Source of the DNA: an uncultured Eubacteriales bacterium | GTDB taxonomy: Bacteria > Bacillota_I > Bacilli_A > RF39 > UBA660 | Length of the DNA: 7,608 nt | NCBI GenBank assembly: GCA_900321795.1 | Contig: ONXO01000085.1 | Location: 1 to 7,608, forward strand | Reading direction: 5' to 3' | Part shown: in pieces, positions 1-6,345 of the stretch | Position numbering within the stretch: the stretch's first letter is position 1 | Layout of the letters: every line of letters starts with the position of its first letter | Made by a program: the position numbers and the translations under genes | The notes under the pieces: model-generated | What the model was told of the DNA's origin: nothing | Databases searched by the model: none | The model's input: only the letters and a program-made list of their open reading frames with translations

Positions 1-1
1 T

Positions 2-637
2 AAAAGCTACTCTCTTGAAGAATTAAATGCAAAAATAAATGATAGAAGTTATTATCTTAGGTCTATTAAAAATGCATCTTTAGCTAGTAAATATGGAATT
101 ACTAGAAAAATGACTATCAATCAAGATAATTCAATAGATGTTTATTTTGAATCAAAAAACGGAAAAAAATTACAACCAGTTTCACATGATGAGCTATTTG
201 CAGCTAGCTTAAGTCATAATGAATTATTAGCTAAAATGAGTCAAATGGTTGATAATTATTATATTGATTATTTCTTATCTACTATGGAATATAATATCAG
301 TATAGATGAAATTGAAGATATAAATAATAAAAATGAATATTTAGTTATGGCTGTTGGCAGTAATCATGTATACATTTATGATAATAAGTTAAATCTTTTG
401 GGGAATTTTACAACTACTCAAGGTGGACTTTATTATCCAAATGACATAAGCAAGGACATTCTTAAATATAGAGATAAAATAGAAGTTCATAATAATTATA
501 TATTATCTCTAGAAGCATTAGATGACAATAACACTAAATTTGCTATAGTTAAATATACTGTTGATAATGGCAAATTAAATAGAACGATAGACTATACTTT
601 TGCTGATGGAGAAGTAGAGTGTGCTCAGTGCAAATAA
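2..637 (+). CDS. Hypothetical protein, 3' part (5' end outside window)
   Basis: The frame is open from the first complete codon at position 2 to the TAA at 635-637, giving 211 residues. An ATG at position 110 is probably internal: the 36 codons before it are uninterrupted and read as normal soluble protein (KSYSLEELNAKINDRS...), and no Shine-Dalgarno sequence precedes the ATG. I do not recognise the family. The visible part is hydrophilic, with no membrane segment. It begins with a charged, probably helical stretch and passes into a region rich in Tyr, Asn and Asp with short alternating hydrophobic runs (YLVMAVGSNHVYIYDNKLNLLG, continuing to FAIVKYTVDNGKL), which suggests beta-strands. The protein ends in GEVECAQCK, a CxxC pair five residues from the stop that could bind metal or form a disulfide; this is inference. 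It converges on rpsD and shares its terminator. It is confidently coding; its function is unknown. Confidence 0.75.
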   Translation, partial: KSYSLEELNAKINDRSYYLRSIKNASLASKYGITRKMTINQDNSIDVYFESKNGKKLQPVSHDELFAASLSHNELLAKMSQMVDNYYIDYFLSTMEYNISIDEIEDINNKNEYLVMAVGSNHVYIYDNKLNLLGNFTTTQGGLYYPNDISKDILKYRDKIEVHNNYILSLEALDDNNTKFAIVKYTVDNGKLNRTIDYTFADGEVECAQCK

Positions 638-642
638 GCATT

Positions 643-670
643 AAAAAACCTGACAATTTGTCAGGTTTTA
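643..670. terminator. Bidirectional intrinsic terminator between converging genes
   Basis: An 11-bp perfect stem, AAAACCTGACA (645-655) with TGTCAGGTTTT (659-669), closes a 3-nt loop. The right arm ends in four T, and the left arm is preceded by further A, which become a U-tract on the - strand. It therefore fits termination of both the + strand gene ending at 637 and rpsD ending at 676 on the - strand. It begins 6 nt after the first stop codon and lies just beyond the second. Confidence 0.85.
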
Positions 671-675
671 GCTTA

Positions 676-1275
676 CTATCTATTATAGTATTCAACTATT
701 AGAGATTCATTAATTTCAGCATTAAGTTCTTCTCTTTCAGGGTATCTTACATAAGTACCTTCTTTTTTCTTAGAATCAAATGTAACATAACTAACTCTGT
801 TAGTTGTATTTTCTAAACATTCGTTAATTACTGGATGATTCATAGATCCTTCTTTAACACTTACTTTGTCTCCTGGTTTAACTTGGTAAGATGGGATATC
901 TACTGATTTACCATTTACTAAGATGTGTCCGTGATTAACAAGTTGTCTTGAAGCACGTCTAGTCTTAGCTAGTCCCATACGATATACTAAATTATCAAGT
1001 CTGCTTTCTAGCATTATTAGTAAGTTAGTACCATGCATTCCTTCTTTCTTACCAGCAAGTTCAAAAGTTCTTCTAAATTGCTTTTCAGTAAGTCCATACA
1101 TAATTCTAACTTTTTGTTTTTCAGCTAATTGGATTCCGTATTCGCTTAGTTTCTTTCTATTTGTTCCATGTTGTCCTGGAGCAGAAGTTCTTTTTCTAAG
1201 TTCTTTACCACTTTCTAGTGTTGAAAATCCAAGTCTTCTAGATTTCTTAAAAGCAGGTCCAGTGTATCTTGACAT
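676..1275 (-). CDS. rpsD: 30S ribosomal protein S4
   Basis: S4 is a primary 16S rRNA-binding protein that nucleates assembly of the small-subunit body; in many bacteria it also represses its own translation. The 199-residue product matches the roughly 200-residue Bacilli form along its whole length. The N-terminus is MSRYTGPAFKKSRRLG, followed by SAPGQHGTNRKKLSEYG (31-47). The S4 RNA-binding fold covers roughly 91-150, with SRLDNLVYRMGLAKTRRASRQ and VNHGHILVNGKSVDIPSY. The C-terminus is EINESLIVEYYNR. It has no N-terminal zinc-binding cysteine cluster, so it is the zinc-independent type. The start is the ATG at 1275, which has AAAGGAGGAG at 1290-1281 with AGGAGG 7 nt away. An in-frame TTG at 1347 would add 24 residues but has no ribosome binding site and would override the conserved N-terminus. 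The gene is monocistronic, divergent from ezrA, and preceded by its own promoter and structured leader. Confidence 0.98.
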   Translation of the reverse strand: MSRYTGPAFKKSRRLGFSTLESGKELRKRTSAPGQHGTNRKKLSEYGIQLAEKQKVRIMYGLTEKQFRRTFELAGKKEGMHGTNLLIMLESRLDNLVYRMGLAKTRRASRQLVNHGHILVNGKSVDIPSYQVKPGDKVSVKEGSMNHPVINECLENTTNRVSYVTFDSKKKEGTYVRYPEREELNAEINESLIVEYYNR

Positions 1276-1432
1276 ATAAACTCCTCCTTTATCAAATATT
1301 TGAAAGAGATGTTTATCCATATTCTCATAAATAGGGTGTTCATCCAAAGGTTTTCACTAATGGCTTTAGTTACTTACCAAGTTTAACTAATAAACGCGTT
1401 ACTTACTAAATATAGTGGCCATTTCTTCCATG
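1276..1432 (-). promoter_or_regulatory. Structured rpsD 5' leader, candidate S4 autoregulatory element
   Basis: The roughly 157-nt untranslated leader can form a long-range helix. AAUGGC (1423-1418) pairs with GCCAUU (1364-1359), and UUUAGU (1410-1405) pairs with ACUAAA (1370-1365). The 3' strand is continuous, while the 5' strand has a 7-nt bulge, CACUAUA. CACU in that bulge (1417-1414) is complementary to AGUG (1358-1355) immediately 3' of the helix, which would make a pseudoknot. Inside the helix is a small hairpin, GUUUA (1395-1391) with UAAAC (1385-1381). Nearer the gene, CAA/UUG and UCUUU/AAAGG pair as a hairpin (1307-1286) covering part of the ribosome binding site. Autoregulation of rpsD by S4 binding to its leader is known in Bacillus subtilis and E. 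coli. That this leader is the same kind of element is inference from position and folding; I could not compare it with a covariance model. Confidence 0.55.
1281..1290 (-). promoter_or_regulatory. rpsD ribosome binding site (sets the start at 1275)
   Basis: On the - strand the sequence is AAAGGAGGAG, followed by TTTAT and ATG. The core AGGAGG (1288-1283) is a full match to the anti-Shine-Dalgarno, with 7-nt spacing. It settles the start codon against the upstream in-frame TTG at 1347. Part of it can pair with CUUU upstream in a small hairpin (1307-1286). Confidence 0.9.
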
Positions 1433-1438
1433 CAATAA

Positions 1439-1467
1439 AGTATACTAAAAAAACGTGTAAATATCAA
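1439..1467 (-). promoter_or_regulatory. rpsD promoter (sigma-A type)
   Basis: On the - strand, TTGATA (1467-1462), a 17-nt spacer and TATACT (1444-1439) each match the consensus at 5 of 6 positions. The DNA upstream is A/T-rich, as expected near a strong ribosomal-protein promoter. Transcription would start near 1432 and produce the structured leader. Confidence 0.8.
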
Positions 1468-1504
1468 GCTTTTTCTTTACATTTCATTTAAAAAGATACA
1501 AAAA

Positions 1505-1538
1505 ACATAACTTTCTCTTTTAGAAAAGAGGCTTATGT
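1505..1538. repeat. Inverted repeat overlapping the ezrA promoter
   Basis: The outer arms are ACATAA (1505-1510) and TTATGT (1533-1538). The inner arms are CTCTTT (1515-1520) and AAAGAG (1525-1530) around TAGA. A 4-nt/2-nt internal loop (CTTT/GC) separates the two. There is no T-tract after it, so it is not a typical terminator. It lies between the divergent rpsD and ezrA transcription units, and its 3' half overlaps the likely ezrA -35/-10 region. An operator is therefore possible; no regulator can be named. Confidence 0.5.
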
Positions 1539-1546
1539 GATAAAAT
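1519..1546 (+). promoter_or_regulatory. Probable ezrA operon promoter (extended -10)
   Basis: TAAAAT (1541-1546) is preceded directly by TGA, giving an extended -10 (TGN). A weak -35, TTTAGA (1519-1524), lies 16 nt upstream. A start near 1553 would give a very short leader before the AGGTGG at 1561. The -35 is poor, so the call rests mainly on the extended -10 and its position. Confidence 0.45.
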
Positions 1547-1570
1547 ATTTATTAGAGAGTAGGTGGAAAA

Positions 1571-3289
1571 ATGACATCAAGTGCTATTATACTAGGCGGA
1601 ATTGTTATATATTTAATTGCAGTAGGCTTAATAACAGGAGCTCTTTTTGGCTTGCAAGCAAGAAATAAAAGAACACAAGAGAGAGAATTATCAAGGTTAG
1701 AAACATTGAAAAACCTTATAATTTCAAGTGGTATACTTACTGAAATGGAAAAAGTTAAATCATTAATAAATACAAAAAAATTAGAAGAAAGATATAAAAA
1801 ATGGGAAAACAGATATAAAAGAATTGAAGAAGAAGCTATTCCCAAATTAACAGATGAGTTAATGGAGGCAACATCTTTAATTGAAGATAGAAAATTTAAA
1901 GAAGCTAGCTATATACTTGCTAAAGCTGAACTTGATATATATTATGTGAAAACAGATAGTGAAATGTTACTAGAAGAAATAAAGGAACTAACACAAAGTG
2001 AAAAAAGAAATAGAAATGCAGTAACAAAATTAAAAGCACTATATAGAGAAGTTACTAGTAAATACATAAACAATAAAAAAGACTATGCAGGTATGGAAAA
2101 TAATATTGATTTACAATTTGAAAATATCAATAAGCTTTTAAGTGCTTTTGAAATTGCTATGGAAAAGAATGACTATGATGAAGTAGGCAAAATAGTGCAT
2201 GCTTTAGATGATTTAATTAAAAACATAAAAATAGTAATAAATGAAACACCTACAGTAATACTACTTGGTAAAATGGTACTTCCTAAGAAAATATTAGATA
2301 TTAAATCATATAGCTCTAAAATGAAGAAAGATGGTTACAATATAGAATATATGAATTTAGATCATAATATAGAAGAAGCAGAAAAGAAAATAAATGATGT
2401 ATTTGATAGATTAAAAATGCTTAACTTAGAAGATTCTATATTTGAACTAAAAACAATACTAGACTATTTTGAAAGCTTATATGTTGATTTTGATAAAGAA
2501 AAACAAAGCAAACTAGAATATGAAAAATATATAGATCAAATTAATAAGAAACTTGTTAGACTCACTAAAGTTGTTAAAAATATATTTGAAGAAGTTGAAG
2601 AATTAAAAGAAACATATGCCTTAACAGATGAAGAACTAAAGAGTCTAGATGAAATTAATAATAATTTAAATGCTGTCAAAGAAAACTACAAAACAGTATC
2701 AGATAGAACATTAACAAAAATTACACCATATTCAAGATTAGCTAAAGATTGCGATTTAATAAGTGTAAAATTAACTAAAGTAGAAGACAAATTGGAAATT
2801 GCTATTAAATCATTAGGCTCATTAAAAGAAGATGAATTAAGAGCTAGAGATCAATTGATTGAAATAAGACAGATAATAAAAGACTCTAAAACTAAAATTA
2901 GAGATTATAAATTACCGGTTATACCTAAAGAGTACTACATAGAATTAGAAGAAGCAAAAGAAGGACTTTCATTAATACATGATGAGCTTGAAAGAAGACC
3001 AATAGTAATTAATACACTTAATACTAGAGTAGATACTGGAAGAGATTTAGTATTAAAATTATATAATTTATCTAATGAATTAACTAGAACTGCTAAAATG
3101 GCAGAAATGGCAATAGTTTATGGTAATAGATATAGAAGTACTTATAAAGAGATTGATGCTGCACTTACAAAAGCAGAAAATGAATATAATAAAGGAGAAT
3201 ATAAAATCTCACTTGAAACCTCTTTAAATATATTAGAGTCAGTAGAACCAGGTATTCATAAAAAAATAATAAGTGCAAAAGAAGTTTAG
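1571..3289 (+). CDS. ezrA: Septation ring formation regulator EzrA
   Basis: EzrA is a membrane-anchored negative regulator of FtsZ ring assembly that also acts at the mid-cell division site. It is characteristic of Bacilli. The 572-residue length matches the family (about 560-575). Residues 5-28 (AIILGGIVIYLIAVGLITGALFG) form a single N-terminal membrane segment, with the rest cytoplasmic as in known EzrA. The remainder is almost entirely charged helix and coiled coil, corresponding to the spectrin-like repeats. Near the C-terminus, GNRYRS (518-523) matches the conserved patch seen as GNRFRS in B. subtilis, and EPGIHKKI matches the family's C-terminal block. The ATG has AGGTGG at 1561-1566, four nt upstream. 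The gene is first in an operon: ftsK follows after 12 nt, and its ribosome binding site overlaps the ezrA stop. It is divergent from rpsD. The identification is strong because similarity continues through both the N-terminal and C-terminal regions. Confidence 0.95.
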   Translation: MTSSAIILGGIVIYLIAVGLITGALFGLQARNKRTQERELSRLETLKNLIISSGILTEMEKVKSLINTKKLEERYKKWENRYKRIEEEAIPKLTDELMEATSLIEDRKFKEASYILAKAELDIYYVKTDSEMLLEEIKELTQSEKRNRNAVTKLKALYREVTSKYINNKKDYAGMENNIDLQFENINKLLSAFEIAMEKNDYDEVGKIVHALDDLIKNIKIVINETPTVILLGKMVLPKKILDIKSYSSKMKKDGYNIEYMNLDHNIEEAEKKINDVFDRLKMLNLEDSIFELKTILDYFESLYVDFDKEKQSKLEYEKYIDQINKKLVRLTKVVKNIFEEVEELKETYALTDEELKSLDEINNNLNAVKENYKTVSDRTLTKITPYSRLAKDCDLISVKLTKVEDKLEIAIKSLGSLKEDELRARDQLIEIRQIIKDSKTKIRDYKLPVIPKEYYIELEEAKEGLSLIHDELERRPIVINTLNTRVDTGRDLVLKLYNLSNELTRTAKMAEMAIVYGNRYRSTYKEIDAALTKAENEYNKGEYKISLETSLNILESVEPGIHKKIISAKEV

Positions 3290-3301
3290 GAGTGAAATAA
3301 A

Positions 3302-5512
3302 ATGGCAAAGAAAAAAGTACAAAAAGAAGAAACAAAAGAACCATTTAGATACACTAAAGAATTAGAAGGGTTAGCATTAATGCTAATTAGTGTTTTAGGC
3401 TTTGGAGAATTTGGACCTGTAGGTAGAGTTATTAGGAACTTTGCTGTTTTCCTTTTTGGAACATGGTTCTTTATATTCTTTATAATATGTTTTATATTAG
3501 GAGGATATCTTTTAGTAACCAGAAAAAGTCCAAATTATTTTAATGCAAGATTAATGGGAATATATGCTTTTATAATAGTTATATTAATGATGGCACATAT
3601 AAATTATATAAAGTCTAATGATGTTATTGCAAAAGATATTCTTAGTAAAACTATGGATAATATAGTTGGATCATTTGAAAGTGTAACATTAATAAATTAT
3701 ACTGGTGGAGGAATAGTAGGAGCTTTAATTAGTACTGCATTTGTATCATTGTTTGATATTACAGGTACCTATATAGTTGGAGGAATACTATTAGCATTTG
3801 GACTTATAATGATATTTAATATTACATTAGCAGATATATTTAAATATATAATAAAACTATTTAAACGTGAAAAGAAAACTTTAAATGTTGAAGAAATGGC
3901 AAAGATAGGTGCTGAAGAACTTGACAAAGAAGAGGAAGAAGAAAAGAAGCTAATCATAACTAATATTAACGAAATAACAACTAAAGAAGCACCTATGACA
4001 CATTTAGAAGAAGTTACTTATGAAGAAGAACAAATAAAAGAAAATACTCCTTATGTTTTACCACCACTTGATTTATTAGTAGGAAGTAAGAATAAAGGTA
4101 AAGTTAATTCTACAGAATTTATAACTAATAACAATAAGATACTTGAAAGAGTATTTAATGATTTTGGAATAAGTGGTAGAGTAGTAGAAGTACACGTTGG
4201 GCCTGCCGTTACTCAGTATGAAATAGAACTAAAAGCTGGTACTAAAGTAAATAAGATACTTTCTATAAATAGAGAAATAGCGCTTGCACTAGCAGCTAAA
4301 GAAGTTAGGATACAAGCTCCTATTCCAGGAAAAAGCACTATTGGAATAGAAATACCTAACCCTACAACTAGTGAAGTTAAGATGAAAGACATTTTAGCCG
4401 GTGTACCTAAAAAACTTGATAACTCAAAACTTCTAGCTCCTTTAGGTTTAGATATAATGGGTAATATACAATATTTTGAAATAAACAAAGCTCCACATAT
4501 GTTAGTTGCGGGTGCTACAGGTTCAGGTAAATCAGTATGTATTAATAACATAATAACATCTATCCTAATGAGGGCTAAACCAGATGAAGTAAAAATGATT
4601 CTAGTAGACCCTAAAAAGGTTGAACTAAATTGCTATGAAGACATACCTCATCTATTAATGCCAGTTGTAACAGACCCTAAAAAGGCAGCAGTTGCACTTC
4701 AAAAAGTATGTATAGAAATGGACAGAAGATATGATTTGTTTGCAAATTCTGGAACTAGAAATATCTCTTCATATAACGAATATGTTGAAAAACAAAAAGC
4801 AAGAAAGCCAGAGTTAGAAAAACTTCCTTTTATATTAGTGATAATAGATGAACTTGCAGATTTAATGATGGTAGCGTCTAAAGAAGTAGAAGAAAGCATT
4901 ATGAGAATTACACAACTTGCTCGTGCAGCAGGTATACACCTTATAGTTGCAACTCAAAGGCCTTCTACAGATGTAATAACTGGTATAATAAAATCAAACA
5001 TTCCAACAAGAGTAAGCTTTATGGTATCATCATTTGTAGACTCTAGAACTATCTTAGATATGGGTGGGGCAGAAAAATTGCTTGGTAAAGGTGATATGTT
5101 ATTCTTGCCACCTGGTGAACCTTCACCAATAAGAATACAAGGTTCATATGTATCAGATGAAGAAATAGCTAGAGTAGTTAACTTTGTAAAATCATCAGGA
5201 AGAAAGCCTGTATTTGATGAAAATATGACTAATCTAGATAAATCACCTAAAGAAGAAGCAAAAGAAGCTGAAGTACAAGCTAAAATGGATGCAGAAGATC
5301 CAATATTTAATGAAGCAGTCGAATTTGCTGTTAGAACAGGAAAAATAAGTGCTTCACTTTTACAAAGAAAGTTTAGACTTGGATACAATCGTGCAGCTAG
5401 ACTAATAGACATAATGGAAGAAAAAGGAATAATTGGGCCTCAAAATGGCTCTAAACCTAGAGAAGTTCTAGTAAGGCTTGAAGCTAATAATGAAGAAGGT
5501 GAAGAAGAATGA
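3302..5512 (+). CDS. ftsK: DNA translocase FtsK/SpoIIIE family
   Basis: This is a membrane-anchored, ATP-driven double-stranded DNA pump that clears chromosomal DNA from the division septum. The 736 residues show the full architecture. An N-terminal membrane domain has hydrophobic segments near 21-40, 46-72, 83-103, 134-152 and 156-178. A short acidic linker follows (about 187-265, with DKEEEEEKK). The alpha/beta motor has Walker A GATGSGKS (404-411), VDPKKVEL, Walker B ILVIIDEL with D516 and E517, TQRPSTDVITG from 551, and GKGDMLFLPPG. The C-terminal gamma winged-helix domain (about 666-725, RKFRLGYNRAARLIDIMEEKGIIGP) reads orienting sequences on the chromosome. The start at 3302 has AGGAG at 3288-3292, overlapping the ezrA stop. 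The stop overlaps deoD. The length and short linker resemble SpoIIIE or the Gram-positive FtsK rather than the long proteobacterial FtsK. Whether it serves vegetative division, sporulation or both cannot be told. Confidence 0.97.
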   Translation: MAKKKVQKEETKEPFRYTKELEGLALMLISVLGFGEFGPVGRVIRNFAVFLFGTWFFIFFIICFILGGYLLVTRKSPNYFNARLMGIYAFIIVILMMAHINYIKSNDVIAKDILSKTMDNIVGSFESVTLINYTGGGIVGALISTAFVSLFDITGTYIVGGILLAFGLIMIFNITLADIFKYIIKLFKREKKTLNVEEMAKIGAEELDKEEEEEKKLIITNINEITTKEAPMTHLEEVTYEEEQIKENTPYVLPPLDLLVGSKNKGKVNSTEFITNNNKILERVFNDFGISGRVVEVHVGPAVTQYEIELKAGTKVNKILSINREIALALAAKEVRIQAPIPGKSTIGIEIPNPTTSEVKMKDILAGVPKKLDNSKLLAPLGLDIMGNIQYFEINKAPHMLVAGATGSGKSVCINNIITSILMRAKPDEVKMILVDPKKVELNCYEDIPHLLMPVVTDPKKAAVALQKVCIEMDRRYDLFANSGTRNISSYNEYVEKQKARKPELEKLPFILVIIDELADLMMVASKEVEESIMRITQLARAAGIHLIVATQRPSTDVITGIIKSNIPTRVSFMVSSFVDSRTILDMGGAEKLLGKGDMLFLPPGEPSPIRIQGSYVSDEEIARVVNFVKSSGRKPVFDENMTNLDKSPKEEAKEAEVQAKMDAEDPIFNEAVEFAVRTGKISASLLQRKFRLGYNRAARLIDIMEEKGIIGPQNGSKPREVLVRLEANNEEGEEE

Positions 5513-6216
5513 CTCCACACATAGAAGCTTCTAAAGAAGACATTGCGCCTTTAGTAATCATGCCAGGTGACCCTAATAGATGCAAATACATAGCCGAAAA
5601 ATATTTAACTGATATAAAGTTAGTTAACAAAATAAGAGGAGAACTTGCATTCACAGGATACTATAAAAACAAAAGAATAACAATATTTTCTAGTGGAATG
5701 GGTATTCCTTCAATGGGTATCTATTCACATGAATTATTTACTGAATATAATGTAAATACAATAATAAGAATAGGCTCTGCGGGATCATATACAAAAGATT
5801 TAAACATAAGAGATTTATTCTTAGCAACTAGCTCTTATTCAGATAGCAATTATGCTAAAGACTATAGTGGATCTGTAGAAAAACAAGTTTATTCATCTAA
5901 TGTGCTAGATACAATAATAAGAAATACTGCTAAAGAAATGAATATAAAACTAGAAGAAGGAACATGTAACTCAACTGAATCCTTTTACAATCAAGCATTA
6001 GATTTAAATAAATTAGTAAATGAATACAATTGCAAATGTGTAGAAATGGAAACATTTAGTTTATTCTTAAATGCAAGAGTATTAGAAAAACAAGCTTCAT
6101 GTATTTTGACAATCAGTGATTCATTTATTACTAATGAAAAGCTAAACAGCGAAGATAGAGAAAAGTCTTTTAATGAAATGATAGAATTAGCTTTAGAAAG
6201 TATAATTAAATTATAA
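5509..6216 (+). CDS. deoD: Purine nucleoside phosphorylase, DeoD type
   Basis: The enzyme reversibly splits purine (deoxy)nucleosides with phosphate, giving free base and (deoxy)ribose-1-phosphate, in cytoplasmic purine salvage; DeoD-type enzymes are typically hexamers. The 235 residues match the usual length. The key positions align with the E. coli enzyme at the same numbers: H4; G20 and R24 in MPGDPNR; R43 in KIRGELAFTG; R87 in IIRIGSAG; E179-M180-E181 in CVEMETF; the catalytic acid D204 in ISDSF; and R217 in EDREKSFNEM. The ATG overlaps the ftsK stop as ATGA, with AAGGTG a short way upstream, so translation is probably coupled to ftsK and no separate promoter is needed. The middle region (about 107-135) differs from and is shorter than E. 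coli DeoD. Nothing in the active site is missing, so a working enzyme is expected; base preference cannot be read from the sequence. Confidence 0.95.
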   Translation: MTPHIEASKEDIAPLVIMPGDPNRCKYIAEKYLTDIKLVNKIRGELAFTGYYKNKRITIFSSGMGIPSMGIYSHELFTEYNVNTIIRIGSAGSYTKDLNIRDLFLATSSYSDSNYAKDYSGSVEKQVYSSNVLDTIIRNTAKEMNIKLEEGTCNSTESFYNQALDLNKLVNEYNCKCVEMETFSLFLNARVLEKQASCILTISDSFITNEKLNSEDREKSFNEMIELALESIIKL

Positions 6217-6241
6217 GTTACATATTTGTAGCAAAAAGTAC

Positions 6242-6275
6242 AAAAACACATATTGATTTTAACATGTGTTTTTTC
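6242..6275. terminator. Terminator after deoD, possibly bidirectional
   Basis: A 10-bp perfect stem, AAAAACACAT (6242-6251) with ATGTGTTTTT (6264-6273), has a 12-nt loop and a T run to 6274. It lies 25 nt after the deoD stop and ends the ezrA-ftsK-deoD operon. Read on the - strand, the A-rich left arm gives a T-tract, so it could also stop transcription of the converging gene ending at 6341. Confidence 0.75.
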
Positions 6276-6310
6276 TTTAAATAAATGAAAAGGAATAGTA
6301 ATAAATTAAC

Positions 6311-6345
6311 AATAAAATATATGAAAATTTTTCACATATTTTATT
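6311..6345 (-). repeat. 17-bp near-perfect inverted repeat at the 3' end of the membrane protein gene
   Basis: Arms 6311-6327 and 6329-6345 are complementary at 16 of 17 positions (one A/C mismatch) around a single central T. The right arm covers the stop codon and the last coding bases of the - strand gene. It is nearly all A/T and lacks a clean T-tract beyond it on the - strand. It is therefore a weak terminator or transcript-end-stabilising hairpin rather than a textbook terminator. Confidence 0.5.

Noticed and set aside
110..112. ATG at 110 as the start of the first gene
   Set aside because: The frame is open upstream to the window edge with plausible protein sequence, and no Shine-Dalgarno precedes the ATG.
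1276..1347. In-frame N-terminal extension of rpsD from a TTG at 1347
   Set aside because: The TTG has no ribosome binding site, whereas the ATG at 1275 has a near-perfect AGGAGG and gives the conserved S4 N-terminus. The extension lies in the leader RNA.
1552..1845. Small - strand open frame over the ezrA start
   Set aside because: It is antisense to the EzrA membrane anchor and N-terminal region, with no independent start signals.
4605..4688. Near-identical 14-nt repeat AGACCCTAAAAAGG twice in ftsK
   Set aside because: Both copies encode DPKK within conserved FtsK motor segments (VDPKKVE and TDPKKAA), so the likeness follows from protein sequence.
4213..5412. Long open frames on the - strand within ftsK (4213-4551, 4699-4899, 4954-5412)
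   Set aside because: They lie opposite highly conserved FtsK motor sequence and have Ser/Ile-rich compositions typical of antisense frames in AT-rich genes.
5991..6251. - strand open frame over the 3' end of deoD
   Set aside because: It overlaps the conserved VEMETF and ISDSF region on the other strand and starts inside the terminator hairpin.
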